Of a stretch of DNA of 57,466 nucleotides, positions 1-9,013 are shown piece after piece. The position numbers and the translations under genes were made by a program. A model generated the notes under the pieces. It was given only the letters and a program-made list of their open reading frames with translations, did not search any database and was not told where the DNA came from. Source of the DNA: Anaerolineae bacterium (GTDB lineage Bacteria; Chloroflexota; Anaerolineae; Promineifilales; Promineifilaceae). The stretch is taken from NCBI GenBank assembly GCA_028277515.1, contig JANQGC010000324.1:1-57466 (forward strand), read 5' to 3'. The first letter of the stretch is position 1. The number at the start of each line of letters is the position of its first letter.

Positions 1-32
1 CGCTTTGCTGCTAAGAAACAAACTTTCTCAAA

Positions 33-133
33 CCGTCATTCCAGCCTGCCCTGAGCTAGCCGAAGGGAACAGCGTGAGGAATCTTTCACCGGTAGGAAGC
101 GCAAGATCCTTCACTGCGTTCAGGATGACAAAC
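33..133. repeat. Dispersed intergenic repeat (CATTCC...GGATGAC type)
   Basis: The segment begins GTCATTCCAGCCTGCCCTGAG and ends in CGTTCAGGATGAC, with partially complementary arms: GGAATCTTTCAC on the left and a reverse-complement-like GTGAAGGATCTT on the right. This wording resembles a small non-coding repeat that I recognise from many environmental bacterial genomes. A 60-codon ORF (positions 5-187) runs through it and is probably not a gene. Copies elsewhere in the genome cannot be checked here. Confidence 0.55.
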
Positions 134-214
134 TGGTGTTTCTTCGCTCATAGAACAGAGCTTGCGATGTGTTGGTTCTCGAAATGACAACCATTAAAAC
201 ATAGTTGCTTTTAC

Positions 215-1336
215 TTAGCGGCTCCAGGCTAATCCCTGCTCCTTCGCTCTGGACACATAGTTGGCGATGTGCTCGCGGGCAACCTCGTACATATCGACAT
301 CGCCGGATTGGCTCTGTTGGAAAGCTTTGAACCAGGCTGTAATCTCACTTAAAGCCTCTACCCACGAATACACAGGCTGCCACTGTAAATAGGTTGCCGC
401 TTTTTCCCAGCTCAGGCGGAGCTGCCCGGTTTCTACTTTAGCGTAACCAGGATCCGTATGTTCCCAACGGCCGTCCCCCCAAAGCTCCACCAATTTTTCA
501 GCCAACTGTTGGGCGGGAACACCACGCTGTTCTTGAGGTCCGAAATTCCAGGCCTCAGCAAATTGAGGTCCATTTTGTATTAATTGAGCACCTAACCACA
601 AATAACCGCTGAGCGGTTCCAATACATACTGCCAGGGTCGGATGCTTAAAGGATTGCGAACGCCAATCGGTTCCCCGGCCATTAATGCGCGCATACAATC
701 CGGAACAAGGCGGAAGTCGGCAAAATCACCGCCACCAATAACATTTCCCGCACGCACCGAAGCGATAGCCACGCCGTGTTCCTCATAGCGCAGTGAGGGG
801 AAAAACGTTTCCCGGTAGGAGGCAATGGCCAACTCGGCCATTCCTTTGCCGGCACTGTACGGATCATGCCCTCCCAGGCGGTCTGACTCCCGGTATCCCC
901 ACAACCACTCCCGATTGGCGTACACTTTATCGGTGGTGATGCTCACCAATGCCCGTACGGAATCGGTTGTCCGAATGGATTCGAGTACGTTTACCGTACC
1001 CCCGGCATTGGTGTCGATGGTTAACTTAGGCTTACTGATGGAATGCAAGACGATCGGTTGGGCTGCCAGGTGGAATATCAAATCAGGCCTGGCTTTGCGG
1101 ATCACTTCACGCAACCGGTCATAATCCCGAATATCACCTCGGATATCCACCATCTTTTCGCCCAGGTTGGATACAACAAAATTGCTGGGCACTGTCGGCG
1201 GCTCTTGCAGACTGTATCCGACAACGCTCGCCCCTAATTCCAACAGCCAGGTGGTCAACCAGGAACCTTTGAATCCTGTATGTCCGGTGACGAGCACGGT
1301 TAAATCATTATAAACATTGTCAAAAATATTTCTCAT
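215..1336 (-). CDS. rfbG: CDP-glucose 4,6-dehydratase
   Basis: This is an extended short-chain dehydrogenase that converts CDP-glucose to CDP-4-keto-6-deoxyglucose, the first committed step to CDP-linked dideoxy or branched sugars of surface polysaccharides. The N-terminal Rossmann motif GHTGFKG lies at about residues 18-24, TTDKVY is followed by a catalytic YSAGK (Tyr160, Lys164), and the SVRAGNVIGGGD and RPWQHVLEP-like (RPWQYVLEP) segments are characteristic of RfbG. The frame is open upstream to 1399, but the added 21 residues do not fit the family, so I place the start at 1336 (373 aa). The usual partner, glucose-1-phosphate cytidylyltransferase (rfbF), is not in the window; it may lie beyond the left edge or elsewhere. 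Confidence 0.93.
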   Translation of the reverse strand: MRNIFDNVYNDLTVLVTGHTGFKGSWLTTWLLELGASVVGYSLQEPPTVPSNFVVSNLGEKMVDIRGDIRDYDRLREVIRKARPDLIFHLAAQPIVLHSISKPKLTIDTNAGGTVNVLESIRTTDSVRALVSITTDKVYANREWLWGYRESDRLGGHDPYSAGKGMAELAIASYRETFFPSLRYEEHGVAIASVRAGNVIGGGDFADFRLVPDCMRALMAGEPIGVRNPLSIRPWQYVLEPLSGYLWLGAQLIQNGPQFAEAWNFGPQEQRGVPAQQLAEKLVELWGDGRWEHTDPGYAKVETGQLRLSWEKAATYLQWQPVYSWVEALSEITAWFKAFQQSQSGDVDMYEVAREHIANYVSRAKEQGLAWSR

Positions 1337-1491
1337 ATAGTTTCCACTCTGAACGTAGAACAATTTGCCTAAAATGTTCATTGGCGATTTGGACATCACC
1401 TTGCCAATATGGAGTTTAGCTGATCGCCAAATCTTTGCCCATTTCAGGCAAGGATACGAACATCCGGCTTATATTCCGGTATAATCATGGC

Positions 1492-1884
1492 ATGGGCAAG
1501 CCAAAAGGGAATTTTTACGAGCAAGTCTACGCTGTTGTGCGCCGCATACCACGCGGCAAGGTGACCAGCTACGGCCGTGTCGCTGAGATGCTCGGCCGTC
1601 CACGGGCCGCACGGGCTGTGGGTTACGCCTTGAACGCCTTGAAAGATAAGCAATCTGATCCCAATTATCATGACATTCCCTGGCAACGCGTCATCAACAG
1701 CCAGGGGCGAATCAGCATTGTCAATCGTGAACACAGCGCTAACCAACAAGCAGAAATATTACGCTCGGAAGGCGTTGTCGTTTCACAGGACCTGCGCATT
1801 AGTCTCGATATTTATCTATGGGAGGGTTTACACCTGGTGGAAATTGATGATATTCTCAGCGACCAATCCTTATCACATGATTAA
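1492..1884 (+). CDS. Alkyltransferase-like protein (ATL, MGMT-like without active cysteine)
   Basis: This 130-aa protein has the DNA-binding domain fold of O6-alkylguanine-DNA alkyltransferase. In true MGMT the active-site motif is PCHRV; here it reads PWQRV at residues 63-67, so tryptophan replaces the methyl-accepting cysteine. Known ATL proteins with this change bind O6-alkylguanine, flip the base and hand the lesion to nucleotide excision repair rather than repairing it themselves. The helix-turn-helix segment (GKVTSYGRVAEML) and the RAVGYAL segment with the Arg finger are intact. The ATG at 1492 gives the family's usual N-terminus; the longer frame from 1435 adds 19 unlikely residues. 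The gene precedes a PBP gene by 56 bp. Confidence 0.9.
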   Translation: MGKPKGNFYEQVYAVVRRIPRGKVTSYGRVAEMLGRPRAARAVGYALNALKDKQSDPNYHDIPWQRVINSQGRISIVNREHSANQQAEILRSEGVVVSQDLRISLDIYLWEGLHLVEIDDILSDQSLSHD

Positions 1885-1940
1885 GGCAATCCGCCAATTA
1901 CCCGGCTTATGTCATGGTTATGTATAATCCCTCCTCAGTG

Positions 1941-4184
1941 ATGAAATTGAAATTGACCCTTTTATCGCTTATAACCCTTTTAGCAGTGGCCTGTGGCAAT
2001 CAGGGATTCCCCTTCCCGGAGAACGCACAGGGGGCAGACGCTGCGCTCAACATCCCAACATCTGAAGCGGTTTTACCAACCGGTTCAGAAGAAATCATAA
2101 CCGAAGATGCCGGCGGGTACGCTCGCGCTTTTTATCGTGCCTGGGAATCTGGGGATTATATCGGTATGTACAGCCTACTTTCCCCACAAAGCCAGGCTTT
2201 GGTCGACAGCCAATCTTTTGTACAGCGTTATGAGGAGGCCATGGAAACGGCCGCCGTTCAGAACGTTTCAGTCCAACCGGTATCCCTGGTACAAGATGGC
2301 CGAGAAGCCCAATTTGGTGTGAGCGTCACCTGGGATACGGCCGTCGTTGGCCCCATCACTCGCGAATATACCGTACCCCTGGTCTATGAAGACAATCGCT
2401 GGGGCATTCAATGGCGCGAGGGACTCATTCTGCCTGAGCTTGAAGGGGGCAACCGTTTGGCAATGGAATATAAAATCCCTTCACGGGCCAGTATCTATGA
2501 TGCTAACGGTTACGCCCTGGCCTTTCAAGGGAAGGCGATCAGCCTGGGCGTTATTCCCGGTCAAATTGTGGATGAAGCCGGAATGCTAAACGCGCTCAGT
2601 GCCGTCCTGGGAAAAACGCCGGAAGAAATAAAGGAAATGTACGCCTCTGCCCAACCCGATTGGTATGTTCCCGTGGGCGACATCCCTGAATCGCTGCTAC
2701 AAGAGCACATTCTCAACTTGCAGCCCTATATCAACGCCGGGCTGGCTCCGCCGGAAGCGCGCAACTCCCGTATTTACTCGGACAGCGGCGTGGCTCCACA
2801 CATCGTCGGTTATACGGGATTTATTCCGGCCGAAGAGATTGATTCTTATTTAAACCAGGGATATCGTGGTGATGAAATGGTCGGCCGAACGGGAGTCGAA
2901 GCCTGGGGCGAGGATTACCTGAATGGTGAACGCGGTGGAACCTTGAGCGTTGTCGGCTCAAATGGAGAATTTGTTACTATCCTGGCCGAAAAAGATCCGC
3001 TGCAATCGCGCAGTATTTTCACCACCATTGACCATACATTTCAGGCTGCCGTAGAACAGGCTCTGGCCGAGGCCGTGCAAACCCATCCCATCGGCCACTC
3101 CGGCGCTGTTGTCGTCCTTGATGTTAACAATGGGGATGTGAAGGCTCTGGCCAGTTACCCTACCTATGATCCGGCCATATTTGACGCCCTGCGACCTGGT
3201 TCTGATGTAGCTCTAACCAATGTTCTTAATAATCCCGGCCGTCCCCTGGTCAACCGGGCGACCCAAGGAGTTTATCCGGCCGGGTCTGTATTCAAAATTA
3301 TCACAATGGCCGCTGCCCTGAACAGTGGACAATACACGCCGGATACGGTTTATACAAGCATCGGCGTTTGGACTCGCCTTGGAGAGGAATATGCCAAAAC
3401 AGATTGGCGGCAAGGGGGTCACGGCACGGTCAGTCTCAAGCAGGCGCTTGTGGTTTCCTGCAACACTTGCTTTTATGATGTTGGCTATAATTTGGACGGC
3501 CAAGACAATACATTGCTGCCGGAAACCGCTTTTGCCTTTGGTCTCGGTCAGGAGACGGGGCTTGTAGGAACAGCAGAAAGTCCTGGTTTAATTCCTGATC
3601 CGGAATGGAAAATGACCAATCATGGTGAAGGCTGGGCCGCCGGGGATGCGGTTAACATGGCCATTGGGCAGGGGTTCGTCCAGGTAACCCCCCTACAAAT
3701 CGCCACTATATTAGGCGCCGTTGCCAATGGAGGCACCATCTATCAACCCAAGCTAGTCGACCGCATTGGCGCTGGTGGTGGCGCGCCTGAGGAAGCATGG
3801 CCTGTCGAAGAAAATGGCCGGCTTCCTCTAGCCGATGAGCAATTAGCTGTCGTGAGAGAGAGTCTATGGAATGTAGCCAATGGACCTTGGGGCACAGCAA
3901 CGGATCGCTTTGAGGGCCTGCCCATACAGGTCGCCGGTAAAACAGGTACGGCCGAAGCGCCACCTAATGATTCACACGCCTGGTTTGCCGGTTACGTTCC
4001 CGTGGCCCCCTATACAAAGGCGGACGGAACCGTGATTGATCAGCCAGAAATTGCCATTGCTGTGATCATGGAAAATGCCGGTGAAGGTTCTGCTGTGGCC
4101 GCGCCCATATTTCGCCGTATTGTGGAACTTTATTACGGCATCGAACCCATCACACCCTACCCCTGGAGTAATTCATCCTCTTGA
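1941..4184 (+). CDS. Penicillin-binding protein (MecA-type N-domain + transpeptidase), lipoprotein
   Basis: A 747-aa class B PBP, a D,D-transpeptidase acting on peptidoglycan outside the membrane. It starts with a signal peptide and a lipobox (LLAVAC), so it is probably lipid-anchored. Residues ~45-145 resemble the NTF2-like MecA N-terminal domain, followed by a PBP dimerisation region and the transpeptidase domain. Catalytic motifs are all present: S449-V-F-K452 (nucleophile), S506-C-N508 and K667-T-G669. The start at 1941 is preferred over 1914 because it begins directly with the basic n-region of the signal peptide. It overlaps the downstream HD gene by 4 bp, suggesting a shared transcript. 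Whether it confers beta-lactam tolerance cannot be read from sequence. Confidence 0.93.
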   Translation: MKLKLTLLSLITLLAVACGNQGFPFPENAQGADAALNIPTSEAVLPTGSEEIITEDAGGYARAFYRAWESGDYIGMYSLLSPQSQALVDSQSFVQRYEEAMETAAVQNVSVQPVSLVQDGREAQFGVSVTWDTAVVGPITREYTVPLVYEDNRWGIQWREGLILPELEGGNRLAMEYKIPSRASIYDANGYALAFQGKAISLGVIPGQIVDEAGMLNALSAVLGKTPEEIKEMYASAQPDWYVPVGDIPESLLQEHILNLQPYINAGLAPPEARNSRIYSDSGVAPHIVGYTGFIPAEEIDSYLNQGYRGDEMVGRTGVEAWGEDYLNGERGGTLSVVGSNGEFVTILAEKDPLQSRSIFTTIDHTFQAAVEQALAEAVQTHPIGHSGAVVVLDVNNGDVKALASYPTYDPAIFDALRPGSDVALTNVLNNPGRPLVNRATQGVYPAGSVFKIITMAAALNSGQYTPDTVYTSIGVWTRLGEEYAKTDWRQGGHGTVSLKQALVVSCNTCFYDVGYNLDGQDNTLLPETAFAFGLGQETGLVGTAESPGLIPDPEWKMTNHGEGWAAGDAVNMAIGQGFVQVTPLQIATILGAVANGGTIYQPKLVDRIGAGGGAPEEAWPVEENGRLPLADEQLAVVRESLWNVANGPWGTATDRFEGLPIQVAGKTGTAEAPPNDSHAWFAGYVPVAPYTKADGTVIDQPEIAIAVIMENAGEGSAVAAPIFRRIVELYYGIEPITPYPWSNSSS

Positions 4185-4849
4185 GTAAGAAAAGAGCTGC
4201 TCCGGTTAAAAAACTATCCTGGCGAAAAGCCATCAAAAACGTGATGAAGGAAGCAACAGAACAAGAAATCGTTGACAGATACGGCTCTCGCGATGTCTCC
4301 TTCAACTACCGCTGGGAACATGTCACCACAGTTGTTAGACTGGCCAAACGATTGGCCAAATTAACCGGCGCTGATCTGGATATTGTTGAAGCAGCGGCCT
4401 GGCTTCATGACGTGCGTAAATCCAGTCAGGGCAATCATGCGCTGGCCGGAGCGGAATTTGCCCGGCTCTATTTACCCAAAACTGATTTTCCGGCAGAGAA
4501 AGTGGAACGGGTTGCTCATGCCATCGAATCTCATGTAGGTTTATGGCGTGATGAACCACTCAATGACCTGGAAGCCATGGTTTTGTGGGATGCCGACAAA
4601 TTATCAAAAATCGGGTTGACGGCCGCTTTCCATTGGAGCGGTGGGTCGCTCGCCGGTTTCCAACCGACCACTGTCCAAGAAATTATCGAACAGGGCCGGC
4701 AAGTTGAATGGCAGCAGCGCACTGTAAACAGCATGCATACCAAGCCAGCCAGACGCGCCGCAAAAAAGCGACTGAAGCATTTCAATTGGTTATGGCATAC
4801 CCTGGAAGAAGAACTCAGTGGCGCGGATTTAGAAGGTGAAGAACACTAA
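4181..4849 (+). CDS. HD-domain metal-dependent phosphohydrolase
   Basis: A 222-aa soluble protein with an HD domain: first metal His at H47, the H76-D77 doublet (WLHD) and a later Asp in WDADKLS at about residue 137. The family hydrolyses phosphate esters of nucleotides or related substrates; the substrate here is unknown. The predicted start is a TTG whose bases overlap the TGA stop of the PBP gene (TTGA), implying translational coupling. Its 3' end overlaps the convergent cofE gene by 4 bp. The basic C-terminal region (ARRAAKKRLKHF) may bind nucleic acid, which is speculation. Confidence 0.82.
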   Translation: MSKKRAAPVKKLSWRKAIKNVMKEATEQEIVDRYGSRDVSFNYRWEHVTTVVRLAKRLAKLTGADLDIVEAAAWLHDVRKSSQGNHALAGAEFARLYLPKTDFPAEKVERVAHAIESHVGLWRDEPLNDLEAMVLWDADKLSKIGLTAAFHWSGGSLAGFQPTTVQEIIEQGRQVEWQQRTVNSMHTKPARRAAKKRLKHFNWLWHTLEEELSGADLEGEEH

Positions 4850-5637
4850 GGAATCATTTCCGTCGTTTGCGGTCGATATAAATCTTTTTCTTTAGGGCGG
4901 ATCAGATCGCTGGCCTTTCCGTTCATTTGAGGGAAGTTCAATCCCCTGACCAGGACAACCGGTAAGCCCTCCGCCCCTTGACCCATGACCAATCCCGCTG
5001 CGGCCGCTATCTCGTCCGCTACCCCCACATCCGTGTGCTGTAAAGCATATCCATGCAGATCGATCTCCCCCCTGCGGTCCCAATAAGCGGGAATACCGGC
5101 CACACCGATAGCGACACCTACCGTTCCCAAACGAAACGGCCGGCCATGACTATCACTAATCACAACCCCCACATCCAGGCCAAGATGGTCTGCGATCTCT
5201 CGTCGAATGTTATCCGCTGAGCGGTCCGGATCCTCCGGCAAGAGTAAAACTTGCTCCCCTTGCCAGTCCTGAGCCACGTTGGAGCGGTCTATACCCGCAT
5301 TCGCACTGGTAAATCCCAGGCGGTGGCGCACGATCAATACCCCAGGGCTTATGCGCGAGATCTCATCACTTTCTTGAAGTATCAGCTCCACCAAGCGCGG
5401 GTCTTTACCGGTCAGAGCAGCCACCTCCTGTGCTTCAGGACCCGGCTCAACGGTTTCAAGTTGGACAATCCGGCCTTCGGCCTTAGAGATGATTTTTTGC
5501 GCTATAACCAGCACATCGCCATTAACCAGGAACATGCCGTCCCTACGCATAGCTGCCAACAGGATTGTGGCCACATCATCTCCTGGCTGGAAGGGTGGCA
5601 AGCCGGGGACGGCCGTTAACGATAGTTCTGAATTCAT
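4846..5637 (-). CDS. cofE: Coenzyme F420-0:L-glutamate ligase
   Basis: CofE adds glutamates to F420-0 in a GTP-dependent reaction, completing the deazaflavin redox cofactor F420. The protein (263 aa from the ATG at 5637; four extra codons upstream to 5649) has the family's VIAQKIISKAEGR segment near the N-terminus, the SDSHGRPFRLGTVGVAIG core motif and a C-terminal ADEIAAAAGLVMGQGAEG block. It lacks the nitroreductase-like C-terminal domain fused to it in actinobacterial FbiB, so it is the single-domain form. It is followed upstream on the same strand by npdG, an F420-dependent enzyme, supporting real F420 use in this organism. Confidence 0.93.
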   Translation of the reverse strand: MNSELSLTAVPGLPPFQPGDDVATILLAAMRRDGMFLVNGDVLVIAQKIISKAEGRIVQLETVEPGPEAQEVAALTGKDPRLVELILQESDEISRISPGVLIVRHRLGFTSANAGIDRSNVAQDWQGEQVLLLPEDPDRSADNIRREIADHLGLDVGVVISDSHGRPFRLGTVGVAIGVAGIPAYWDRRGEIDLHGYALQHTDVGVADEIAAAAGLVMGQGAEGLPVVLVRGLNFPQMNGKASDLIRPKEKDLYRPQTTEMIP

Positions 5638-5670
5638 GAACGTATACAAATTAATCCAGCAAAAAATTTT

Positions 5671-5748
5671 CCACAGATTTCACCGGCGGCACAGATTTTT
5701 GGTTCTAATTTCACCTTTTCTACGCAATCTGTGCCATCTGCGGATTGT
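5671..5748. repeat. Imperfect inverted repeat of the (A)ATCTGTGCCATCTG type
   Basis: Between cofE and npdG, a left arm with CGGCACAGATT and a right arm AATCTGTGCCATCTG are separated by about 28 nt and are partly complementary. Similar wording is common as short non-coding repeats in many genomes. It could act as a processing or termination hairpin within the minus-strand unit. Confidence 0.45.
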
Positions 5749-5752
5749 CTAA

Positions 5753-6406
5753 TTACAAGCCGGTGATACGAATCCCCGCACTTTTAGCCTTATAAATTAC
5801 ATTGACGGCGATCAGGAGCGAGGTTAATCCTTCAGCAACCGAGGCATTTTGTAAAACCCCGGCGTTCACACCTCGCATACCGGCATCTTCGCTTAACTGC
5901 ATCACGATCTTCTTGTCGGCTCCCTTATCCCCACAAACGAGAACATCGCAGTCCATTTTGTGCCTGGCGTCCAACAGATGGTGCGCACCGATATTCTGGA
6001 AAGCGGCAACAACACGTGTAATATCTCCAACCTGCTGCTGGGCCTCTTCAGCGGCCGACACGCCACTGGGTAGACGCCAGACCCGTGCCGCTTTTTCTCC
6101 CGTTGGCGCGACAACGGTGACAAGCAATTTTCCGCTCAATGCGGGCATAACCGCCTCTAAAGTTGCCTCCTGCGCCGCATAAGGAACGGAAAGCACAACT
6201 AACTCGGCTTGTTCCGTCGCCTGCAAATTATTGGTTCCGGAAATTATCCCTTCCGGCGCCAACGTTTTCATTCGGGTGGCTGCATTTTCCCCTTTTTCGG
6301 TTTTACGGGAGCCAATAATAATTTCGTGTCCAGCCAAAGCCCAACGAAATCCCAGGCCAAAACCTTCATTTCCTGTACCACCTAAAATAGCGATTTTCAA
6401 AGTCAT
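5753..6406 (-). CDS. npdG: NADPH-dependent F420 reductase
   Basis: This 217-aa Rossmann protein (Fno/NpdG family) transfers hydride between NADP(H) and F420. The dinucleotide motif ILGGTGNEG lies at residues ~6-14, followed by an SRKTEKGE segment after beta-2 that fits NADP phosphate binding. Its length matches the family. It is adjacent to cofE (116 bp apart) and just downstream of ssnA (18 bp), so all three may be expressed together. The neighbourhood supports F420 chemistry; which dehydrogenases use the cofactor is not visible here. Confidence 0.92.
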   Translation of the reverse strand: MTLKIAILGGTGNEGFGLGFRWALAGHEIIIGSRKTEKGENAATRMKTLAPEGIISGTNNLQATEQAELVVLSVPYAAQEATLEAVMPALSGKLLVTVVAPTGEKAARVWRLPSGVSAAEEAQQQVGDITRVVAAFQNIGAHHLLDARHKMDCDVLVCGDKGADKKIVMQLSEDAGMRGVNAGVLQNASVAEGLTSLLIAVNVIYKAKSAGIRITGL

Positions 6407-6424
6407 CTCCCTTACATTTACAAT

Positions 6425-7786
6425 CTAATTACTCAAATCGTCAAAGCGTTTCCATACATTTGCAACCAATTCGCGACTGCGGGCAGTGATAGCTGCTTCG
6501 TCAAGGGTAAGCAATTCTCTATCAGCCATCAGTACCTTCCCGGCGGCAATTGTTGTGGTGACCATATCTGCTTCAAATCCAAAGATGATATGCCAGGGCA
6601 AGTTACCCGCGCTGAGGGGTGTGGTCGCATGATAATCAACAAAAATAATATCGGCCGCGGCACCCTCGACGAGTTTACCTATTGTCTGGCCTTCCCAAAA
6701 CATCCTAGCCAGGTCAGCGTTGTTATATATGGCCATTTTGGTAATGTCCATGCCATCGGCACGTCGCGGATCACGGTGGGCTGCCTTATGCATGAGATAA
6801 GCTGTTTTCCATTCTGCCCACATGTTGTTGCTAAAGCCATCATTGCCAAGGCAAACAGGGATGCCCAAACGCATCAATCCTTCAACATCGGCCGCGCCCA
6901 CCGCGTTGTTCATATTACTGCGCGGTTGGTGCGTCACCCAGGCGCCGGATTCCTTAATCAATTCCTTTTCAGCGGCATCAACATGAACGCAATGGGCCAG
7001 GATGCTCTTCGGTCCCAAAATACCGGCGTCCGCCAGGCGGTCCACTGTACGCTTTCCATATCTATTCAGCGAATCATATTCATCAGCTTCATGTTCGGCG
7101 ACGTGAATATGAAAACCGGTCCCCAAATCCTCGGCCGCCTCAACACAGGCGGCCAATGTTTCTTCACTCAATGAGAGAGAAGCATGCAGACCAAATGTAC
7201 CAGCCAATAAACTGCTGCCCCTTTCTTTAAGTGAATATAAATAACGTACATTTTCCTCTATGCCGGCTTGCGTGCCCTGTGAACCGTTGCGATCTGTAAC
7301 TTCGTAGCAAAGCGCAGCTCGTAATCCCGCCGTTTCTACGGCATCAGCGATTTGATCCAGTGAGCCATTAATCGCGTTAGGGCTGGCATGGTGATCGATG
7401 AGCGTTGTTGTGCCATGTTTTATAGCATCAACCAGGCATACCAAGGCGCTGTATTCGACATCAATATCTAACAAAGCGCGATCGAGCCGCCACCATAAAC
7501 GCTCCAAAATATCCGGAAAATCTTTCATTGGCGGGCCTGGTATGCCCATCCCGCGGGCAAAAGCACCATAGAAGTGCGTATGAGCACAAATATTCCCAGG
7601 CATGACAAGCTGGCCTCGCGCATCAATTTTTTCAACTCCAGGATACTTTTTTTCCAGGTCGCGGCTCTTTCCTATATCGCCGATTGACTCCCCGCGAATA
7701 AGCAGAGCACCATCACTGATGATTTCATTAACTGTATTCCAGGTGACTAAACGACCATTGGTGATTATAAGCTCTTTTTCAGCCAT
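6425..7786 (-). CDS. ssnA: SsnA-type amidohydrolase (putative aminohydrolase)
   Basis: A 453-aa TIM-barrel amidohydrolase of the TRZ/ATZ group. Metal ligands are visible in CAHTHF (HxH, about residue 68), HVAEHE, LAHCVH and CLGNDGFSNN (the catalytic Asp). The LWWRLDRAL, TLIDHHASP and TDRNGS blocks match SsnA, the putative aminohydrolase of Enterobacteria linked to purine/selenium-dependent hydrolase clusters. The substrate is unproven; related enzymes deaminate or dechlorinate N-heterocycles, or deaminate S-adenosylhomocysteine and methylthioadenosine. It is the first gene of a minus-strand unit with npdG. Confidence 0.85.
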   Translation of the reverse strand: MAEKELIITNGRLVTWNTVNEIISDGALLIRGESIGDIGKSRDLEKKYPGVEKIDARGQLVMPGNICAHTHFYGAFARGMGIPGPPMKDFPDILERLWWRLDRALLDIDVEYSALVCLVDAIKHGTTTLIDHHASPNAINGSLDQIADAVETAGLRAALCYEVTDRNGSQGTQAGIEENVRYLYSLKERGSSLLAGTFGLHASLSLSEETLAACVEAAEDLGTGFHIHVAEHEADEYDSLNRYGKRTVDRLADAGILGPKSILAHCVHVDAAEKELIKESGAWVTHQPRSNMNNAVGAADVEGLMRLGIPVCLGNDGFSNNMWAEWKTAYLMHKAAHRDPRRADGMDITKMAIYNNADLARMFWEGQTIGKLVEGAAADIIFVDYHATTPLSAGNLPWHIIFGFEADMVTTTIAAGKVLMADRELLTLDEAAITARSRELVANVWKRFDDLSN

Positions 7787-7836
7787 TATTTTTTAACGCT
7801 CCAATCCTTTAAATATGAGTTCCTAATTTCAATATC

Positions 7837-7864
7837 TTGACAGAGAGGTCTCTTAAGTTACACT
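7837..7864 (+). promoter_or_regulatory. Candidate sigma70-type promoter for trxA
   Basis: TTGACA (7837-7842) and TACACT (7859-7864) are separated by 16 nt, about 100 bp upstream of the trxA start. The spacer contains AGAGAGGTCTCT, a near inverted repeat that could be an operator. It is only a consensus match by eye. Confidence 0.4.
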
Positions 7865-7964
7865 CTATAAAATCAATTTGTCAGGTAAGAATACCACAAT
7901 CAATACCATCTATTCTATAGATAGTTAAGAAAGAAATCGACCAAATTGTTGAAGGAGAAACAAG

Positions 7965-8303
7965 ATGGCTAAACCATTTGAAGTAAAAGATGATACTTTC
8001 CAGTCTGAGGTTATACAATCGGAAAAACCCGTACTGGTTGATTTTTGGGCTGATTGGTGTGGGCCTTGCCGTATGATAGCCCCATCTGTTAGTGCAATGG
8101 CGGAAGAATATGATGGCGTATTGCGCGTCGCCAAAATGGATGTTGATGAAAACCCGGCGACCCCCGGGCGTTATGGCATCATTGGCATTCCAACCTTAAT
8201 GTTATTCAAAGATGGCCAGGTTGTGGAGCGCATTACCGGCGCTCTGCCAAAAGATCGAATCGTGGCACAAGTTCTGCCCCATTTGGATGCAGAAACGGCT
8301 TAA
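7965..8303 (+). CDS. trxA: Thioredoxin
   Basis: A 112-aa cytoplasmic thioredoxin with the redox motif W31-C-G-P-C35 and the cis-proline loop GIPT at about residue 76. It reduces protein disulfides in the cytoplasm; no signal peptide is present, unlike the TlpA-like protein at 25.3 kb. A strong ribosome binding site (AAGGAG) precedes the ATG. It is monocistronic: promoter upstream, hairpin terminator downstream at 8331-8369. Confidence 0.97.
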   Translation: MAKPFEVKDDTFQSEVIQSEKPVLVDFWADWCGPCRMIAPSVSAMAEEYDGVLRVAKMDVDENPATPGRYGIIGIPTLMLFKDGQVVERITGALPKDRIVAQVLPHLDAETA

Positions 8304-8330
8304 TACTGAGAAACCCAAAACTATTTTATT

Positions 8331-8369
8331 AAAAAAGCCCGTCCTGCTGTCTGCAAGACGGGCTTTTAT
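8331..8369. terminator. Bidirectional intrinsic terminator
   Basis: The arms AAGCCCGTC and GACGGGCTT form a 9-bp GC-rich stem flanked by A6 on the left and TTTTAT on the right, so it can end both trxA (+) and the convergent 8381-8869 gene (-). Confidence 0.85.
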
Positions 8370-8380
8370 ATTTGAATTTG

Positions 8381-8869
8381 CTAAACGGTTCCTGAATCAG
8401 AATCCTCAACGGGTGTATCAGCAACATCCTCAGGTGACTTTTCTACTGGCGTAAACTGATCGGCTAATTTCCCAAACTCAGTACTTAACCAGTGCAATCC
8501 CTGGACGATACCCTCACGCGCTTTTACGCCTAAATCGCTGCTTTCCGCACGCTGCTTCATATGTGAGGCTTCATTGCTAATTTTTTCGCTGGTTTCACTG
8601 CTTCTAGCCTGCCGAATGACTTTATCAACCTCATCTACAAAAGAATGTAATCCTTCACGAATCTCTGATTCGACGCGCATTCTTTCTTCGCTGTTCCACA
8701 TTGATTGAAAAGTCTCGGCAAACTGCCGTCCCAGATGTTTCAGTTCTTCACTCACATCAGGATCAGAGGTCTTTTCTCCGGCCTTCAAATCGCTAATATC
8801 GTCTTCCTCAACCGGAATTTCAATACTTGCTTTTATTTCCTCAATATCAGGGGTGTTTTCTTCACTCAT
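8381..8869 (-). CDS. Hypothetical acidic helical protein
   Basis: A 162-aa protein without signal peptide or membrane segment. The first ~40 and last ~20 residues are acidic and probably disordered. Between them, residues ~40-140 are predicted amphipathic helices rich in Glu, Lys, Ser and Gln (for example KHLGRQFAETFQSMW and VQGLHWLSTEFGKLADQF), which may form a helical bundle. I do not recognise a family. The start ATG follows GGAGAT. It is convergent with trxA and shares its terminator. Confidence 0.75.
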   Translation of the reverse strand: MSEENTPDIEEIKASIEIPVEEDDISDLKAGEKTSDPDVSEELKHLGRQFAETFQSMWNSEERMRVESEIREGLHSFVDEVDKVIRQARSSETSEKISNEASHMKQRAESSDLGVKAREGIVQGLHWLSTEFGKLADQFTPVEKSPEDVADTPVEDSDSGTV

Positions 8870-9013
8870 TGTCTATCTCCTGGATTATAAAAAATGTGCC
8901 TGTTTGCATTATGCATAACAACAGGTGGTGAAATCAAATTTGTTGGCTGAAAGATTATTGCCTACTCAACATTACGCAGTTCAATTATAAAAGTTGCTGC
9001 AAATTTCAATGGC

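Noticed and set aside
1435..1491. Longer N-terminus of the ATL gene
   Set aside because: The added 19 residues are not family-like and the ATG at 1492 gives the standard start.
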